From Apoderus coryli (taxonomy: Eukaryota; Arthropoda; Insecta; Coleoptera; Attelabidae): a stretch of DNA of 64,000 nucleotides. Under the pieces are notes generated by a model. It was not told the DNA's origin. It was given only the letters and a program-made list of their open reading frames with translations, and made no database searches. The position numbers and the translations under genes were made by a program. Location of the stretch: positions 19,736,293 through 19,800,292 of the forward strand of contig OU452203.1 in the NCBI GenBank assembly GCA_911728435.2, in the 5' to 3' direction. Every line of letters starts with the position of its first letter. Positions within the stretch are counted from its first letter, which is position 1. Shown piece after piece: positions 58,987-64,000 of the stretch.

Positions 58987-60380
58987 AAATTATTATTAGT
59001 AATATAGAAATATCTACCAGTTTTTGTTTGTTTGTTAGTGAAATAAAATAATTATAATGTGGTGATAAAATATTTTTTAAATAACGATTTATTAATTTTA
59101 GGAAGATAAAAATATAATATATTAATGCGAGCAAGGAAATGAATTATTGATAGTCTTTAAGTGTGAATGTTTGGATGTAAGTGAGTTTGGCTAGAATGAA
59201 ATAGATGGCGCAAGTGAGTTTTAGTCTTGTTTATTATTTTATTGTGTTTTATCGTCTAAGAATTTGGTCTTGTATTATTGAATATTTAGGAAATATCAAA
59301 TTCTAAAACATTTAGTAGCAGACGGTAGTTCTACAATTATTATTAAACCACGTTGAACTTGTATTCTTCATTTCCACATTTTTGCTAGAAATGATTACTG
59401 TAAAGTTAACAATTTTATTACATGGACAAAGAAATAATCTTTGACATGGATATAAATCAATCAATTTATGTATTTACACACATCCATCAATGTGACGTGT
59501 TTTATTTATTGCAGCTTGTGTAAAAAATGTACAGTTTCATAATTTTATGTATTGCGAAATACAGATGGGTCAAAAATGCAATTTTAAGGACACTTTCCAT
59601 ATATTTTTAGCAACGCTGCGGTATCAAAAAGCCACGTGTTTTTCGAACTACGTACTGGACTTTACATTTCGGCAATCTTTGCTATAATAATTTCACTAGC
59701 TATTTACTACTTCAAAACGATCGGGCAAATACCTACTATAATTAAAATTTTGAAGATCACGAGTTGAAAAGCATGGATGACCCCAAGGTTAGCAAACAAA
59801 TGAAGATTTTATGGATTTTTTCTATTATCTCCTAAATCTGCTACACATTTATTTGAGATATTTTTTGATTTCTTATATATTTAATATACAAGACCAGAAT
59901 ATTATTTTTCTGAAATAGTAAAAAAAAGGGGGCAATGCGTTACAATTTTTATTTAAATTTATAACAATATTTTTGTACAGAAAAAAATGAATGACTGTTC
60001 GTGCTTCCTAAGTTTATTTTGTAACAAATGTCATAACAGCAAAGAAGTTTAGCAAATTCCGAAAATATGAGATAATCATTTTTTTTTTTTTGTTTTTTTA
60101 AAAGAATGATAGTAGGTATGCTTCTTATACACATCTAATAGTTAATTTCGGAATCTGCGGAATTCTATAAGACTGATATATTATCATATTGCCAATACGT
60201 TCCCGCGATATTTAAACTATTTAACAAAGAAATACTTAAAATACAGGATGAATTTGATAATAACCTATTATTATAATAATTATTATCTAATTATTCCTTA
60301 ATTGATTCACTTACCAGATGTATCATTTCCGAAATATATCCCGTTTGTGTACGAGATGCTTTCAATGATAAAAGATAAAA
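58987..60380 (+). other. lov: lov 3' untranslated region and downstream DNA
   Basis: AT-rich, with no further coding sequence. The first polyadenylation-type hexamer lies 56 bases after the stop. The true transcript end is not determined; related fly genes can have long 3' UTRs. Confidence 0.5.
59042..59047 (+). terminator. lov: Candidate polyadenylation signal AATAAA
   Basis: The canonical hexamer is 56 bases after the lov stop, followed by a GT/T-rich stretch (AATGTGGTGATAAAA). Such hexamers are frequent in AT-rich DNA, so a later site may be used instead. Confidence 0.45.
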
Positions 60381-60384
60381 TTTA

Positions 60385-60760
60385 TATCAACTTTAAACCA
60401 ACTCTGGTTCAAAATATACATTATTGAACTGGATCTTCATGCCCAGAAGTCAATATTTACATTGCTTAACTTTATTCGAAGAAAAAAGAACTTTAAATCA
60501 ACAGAAATGAACTTTGCATCAACATTTTCTCAAAACCCAAAAGATAATAACTTTACCAACTTTAAATCAACACAAATAAACTTTGCTACAAAATTAACAT
60601 TGTTCACTTTTGAATCAAAGACTTAATTGACCTTCAAATGAACAAATATGAACTTTGGATCAAGATTTATATTATTTAACTTTGCATCAAGAAAATTAAA
60701 CTTTATATCAAATTTAACCAAACAGAACGAAGCTTTGGATCAAAATTAACTTTTAATTAC
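60385..60760. repeat. Cluster of degenerate AACTTTGNATCAA repeats
   Basis: About twelve variants of AACTTTGCATCAA / AACTTTAAATCAA occur, for example at 60489, 60510, 60558, 60578, 60605, 60650, 60678, 60698 and 60731. Neighbouring copies are often 20-21 bases apart, two helical turns. It may be an old ~20-bp minisatellite or a set of protein-binding sites; not distinguishable here. Confidence 0.65.
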
Positions 60761-62690
60761 GAAAATGGAAGTTTTATTATACTTCTTTGGCTATCGCTGA
60801 AAGTATCAAAGTGCAAACTTTAAAAATTAAGGATTAAAGTATTCAGAACGAATATTAACTGAAATAATGCAGATGGTAAGACGATATTGGGTTCTGCAAA
60901 ACATAGAAGTACGAGTATTGATATATTTGTAAGACTAAGACGTTCATTCAGTTCAGATAATAAATACAATCATAATACCATGAATATTGAATCGTATTAC
61001 ATCAACTTATGCAGAACCTTGTACCGTTTAACAAAGTATAGAAAAATGTTAAATTAGCAAAACTAAATACAAATTTATTATTTTACTACTACAACTATAC
61101 AGTTCCTGAAATATAAATAATAATATACAGATTTTTTACTAACAATATTTTACTACCCCTCACAAATAAATACTATAAACTCCCCAAATGCAAGCCACAA
61201 GAAAATACAGAATAAATATATTTTATTGTTATTTTTATCATATACAAAGGTTTTTTGTTTACAATACAATACAATAATTACAATAATAAACAATTTAATT
61301 AATTAATAATAACTACTTTATTAATTTGATGCGTATAGACGAGACAATATTAGCAAATCTAGTTCATTTTTATTATTCCATATTATTTTGAAATATTGTT
61401 TCAATGGTTTTTGTTATTTATGAAAATATATATTTGTTTTTAAGATTTAATTTAGATTGTTTTTATTAATTTTGAGTATTTAAAACAAACTGTTTTACAT
61501 AATTTATGTTTAACGTTTCGACAAATCAATTTCAAAAATTATTTAAAAATAAACATTTACACAGGTGTTCAGTTCTCTCATTATATAGAACTTCAACTTC
61601 TAATTTCTTTAAGTTTATCTACGCAACAACTTAATAAAGTAAAACAACTTAAACTGCGATATTAGTGATTTTTTACAATAATCAATAAAACCGTTTGTAC
61701 AGTATTTTTACAGATTTTAAAATATTATAAGTACAATAAACTAACAAGGTTTATTATGGTTTTTTTTTATATCCACATTTGTTTTTACGTAACTCTGATC
61801 AACAGATGTGTTATACAATAATATATTTTATACTTCTGTCCCACTTTGTGCAATAAGGGACTTCAAAATGAACATAACATAGGATTATAATTATTTTTCA
61901 GAAATGATATATTATTACCATACCCAGAAATAAATTTAATTGTTTTCAATTTGCAATATTTATATAATTAAATATATATATAAATACATATTTAATAATA
62001 ATACAGTTGAAACCACCAACTGACATTTTTAAATTACGAGTAATACTACAGATGAACATTATTTAAAAAAGAACAATAATATTTAAAACCGGTTTATGTT
62101 TTTTAAAATTATATTAAAATTAATATAGTTGAAAATTCTTGTCAAATAGCTTGTTTATTGCTAATATTGCTTTGTTTTCTTTTTTAATAATTGATAATTT
62201 AATTAGATGAATTAATAATTACAGAATCTTCAAGGGGGGTAGGATTTTTGAAATATATTTAAAATGGTGTATGATAAGATCTTGGAAAATACTTTGCAAC
62301 CTATTTTTCAGCTTTCAAAGATAAAATATATTTGGTATATGAACGATTTGAGAATATTAATACAAGCTATTTGACGAGATGATAATTAAAAATAATTAAA
62401 CAAGCATAATAAAGAGAATATTTGGCAAAATGAATAAATACCTAATTATTAAACATAAATTTCGTAAGCGGTGTAATGAGAAAAAATACTAACATTGTAA
62501 TCGAACTTATATATTGAATTACTTTTACAAACTTTTGTCTTTATATTCCAGGCAAATTAAGCGATATATAGAGAATTTTCTGAGCATACAGATATTAACA
62601 AGTAATTAAGTAATACTTTTTTGACACACCTAATAAACGTTTTTCGTTTTTTTCGGTAACGAAATTACGAGAACGGTTTCAAATTGTAAA
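60761..62690. other. Unassigned, very AT-rich DNA
   Basis: No gene is recognised in about 1.9 kb. Long A/T runs dominate. Confidence 0.45.
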
Positions 62691-62696
62691 TGGTAA

Positions 62697-64000
62697 TAAA
62701 TCACACTGTTGGCCGCTACATTAAAAATGAAACTGAAGAAGCACAAAAAACATCAGGCCCTACAGTATATAGACACGAGAAAGCTTTTAGAGCCAGCAGT
62801 GAGAACAGAAGTGCAAGCGAAATTGAACTCAAGATTGGGTAGTATTAACCTAACAATAAATGAAGATCATATTGAAACCAAATGGAGACAAATTAAAACA
62901 TCCGTAGTAGAAGTTAGTCAAGCTCAGTTGAAAAGCAACAGAACCAAAAATAAAGCTTGGATCACCGATGACATGCTGAAATTAATGGACCACCGTAGAT
63001 CATATAAAAATAAAGATCTTGCCAGATACAAAGAAGTGCAAAAAGAAGTTACGGCTAAGATTAGACAAGCGAAAGAAGAGTGGTTAACCGGACAGTGCAA
63101 TGAAATAGAGCAGCTAGAAGCTAAACATGACTCTTTTAATGTGCACAAAAGAATCAAACAGATAACTGGAAAATACAAAAAGAACAACAACAGCACTCTC
63201 ATGAATGAGCGACAGCAAATTCTTAGTAGCACAGAAGAACAACTACAGGAATGGAAAAAATATATTGAAAATCTCTGTGTGGATGGTAGGAGTTTTTCGC
63301 ATAATATTACCCTGGATGACAAACTGGATATCACTAAGGCGGAACTCATACACGCTATATCGGGTGCAAAAATTGGGAAAACACCAGGACCAGATGGAAT
63401 ACAAATAGAGGTTTTAAAAACGTTGAAGGAAGATAGGACTCTTACACTTCTATTAAGCTTGCTCAACTGCATATACAAGACCGGAGTAATCCCTAAAGAC
63501 TGACTCAAGGCAACCTTCGTTGCTATACCAAAGAAGGCTAATTGTAAATACTGTAAAGATTACAGAACAATCAGTTTAATGAGCCCTGTATTAAAGTTGT
63601 TCCTGACAATCGTTCATTCCAGAATATACAGCAAGTGTGAGGAAAACATTGGCAGGTCTCAGTTTGGTTTTAAAAGCGGTTTCGGTACAAGGGAGGCGCT
63701 GTTTAGCGTCCAGGTTCTCTTACAACGATGCCGAGACGTAAACGTAGATGTATATGCCTGTTTTGTAGACTACGAGAAGGCATTCGACACTGTCCAACAC
63801 GATAAATTAATAGCTATACTGAACGATATAGGATCTGGACGGACGGGACGTTCGGATAATAGCCAACTTGTACTGGAATCAGACAGCTGACATTAGAATT
63901 AACGGCCAGACATCTGAAGAAGTGCCCATTATCAGAGGAGTTAGACAAGGCTGTGTGCTCTCCCCCCTTCTGTTTAACTCATATGCAGAAAAAATTTTCA
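62697..64000 (+). mobile_element. LINE ORF2, linker and reverse transcriptase, runs off the window
   Basis: Starts in the last residues of the endonuclease (LLAATLKMKLKK). The linker follows (KNKAWITDDMLKLMDHRRSY), then the RT: GAKIGKTPGPDGIQIEVLKT, YRTISLMSPVLKLFLTIVHS, SQFGFKSGFGTREALFSVQV, CFVDYEKAFDTVQHDKL (catalytic Asp in FVDYEKAFD), and, after a frameshift near 63832, LYWNQTADIRINGQTSEE and RGVRQGCVLSPLLFNSYAEK. One nonsense codon, TGA at 63501-63503, lies where Trp is usual. The endonuclease is missing (5' truncation) and YADD lies beyond the edge. Of the LINEs here this is the best preserved. Confidence 0.9.

Overview
The window looks like AT-rich insect nuclear DNA, possibly from a beetle (the order is a guess). 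I can support one host gene with confidence: the ortholog of Drosophila jim lovell (lov/Tkr), a BTB plus pipsqueak-type transcription factor. Its coding sequence runs on the + strand as seven exons from 48073 to 58986. The splice phases are compatible throughout and predict 604 residues. The BTB domain is in exons 1-3, a basic RRKQARPRRRSG patch and a PQDLS motif are in exon 3, and an AT-hook-like element plus the psq helix-turn-helix are in exon 5. Exon 1 begins with an untranslated part after a splice acceptor, so the promoter and further 5' exons lie upstream, perhaps within the 0-48 kb that otherwise looks like intergenic or first-intron DNA.

The rest is mostly decayed transposable elements and satellites. 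Region by region: 1-4.0 kb, two arrays of a ~50-bp satellite with a palindromic EcoRI-containing core. 4-12.2 kb, a deleted mariner and LINE scraps (RNase H, linker, RT and C-terminal pieces). 12.2-14.7 kb, a non-autonomous repeat and an array of about eleven 146-bp satellite units. 16-21 kb, LINE pieces, a pair of ~450-bp direct repeats around a LINE, and a 605-bp foldback element. 23-26 kb, an LTR-element gag zinc knuckle and an interrupted LINE. 29.7-31.9 kb, LINE pieces including one with an ATT-rich tail. 32-39 kb, mostly unassigned, with a GC-richer stretch near 36 kb. 39-46.5 kb, a mariner-superfamily element with ~430-bp terminal inverted repeats, a LINE 3' end, a foldback repeat, a hairpin and a CAGGGTGT-ended repeat. 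47.2-47.7 kb, the 3' end of another LINE. 48-59 kb, lov, with LINE relics in its introns. 60.4-60.8 kb, a cluster of degenerate ~20-bp repeats. 62.7-64 kb, a LINE reverse transcriptase running off the window.

The most intriguing signal outside the gene is a recurring hammerhead-ribozyme-like core, CTGANGA - short stem - GAAA, at three loci plus a weaker inverted pair. Two of these loci are foldback repeats. I could not draw convincing stems I and III, so self-cleavage is untested. No defence system, operon, CRISPR array or complete transposon gene was found.
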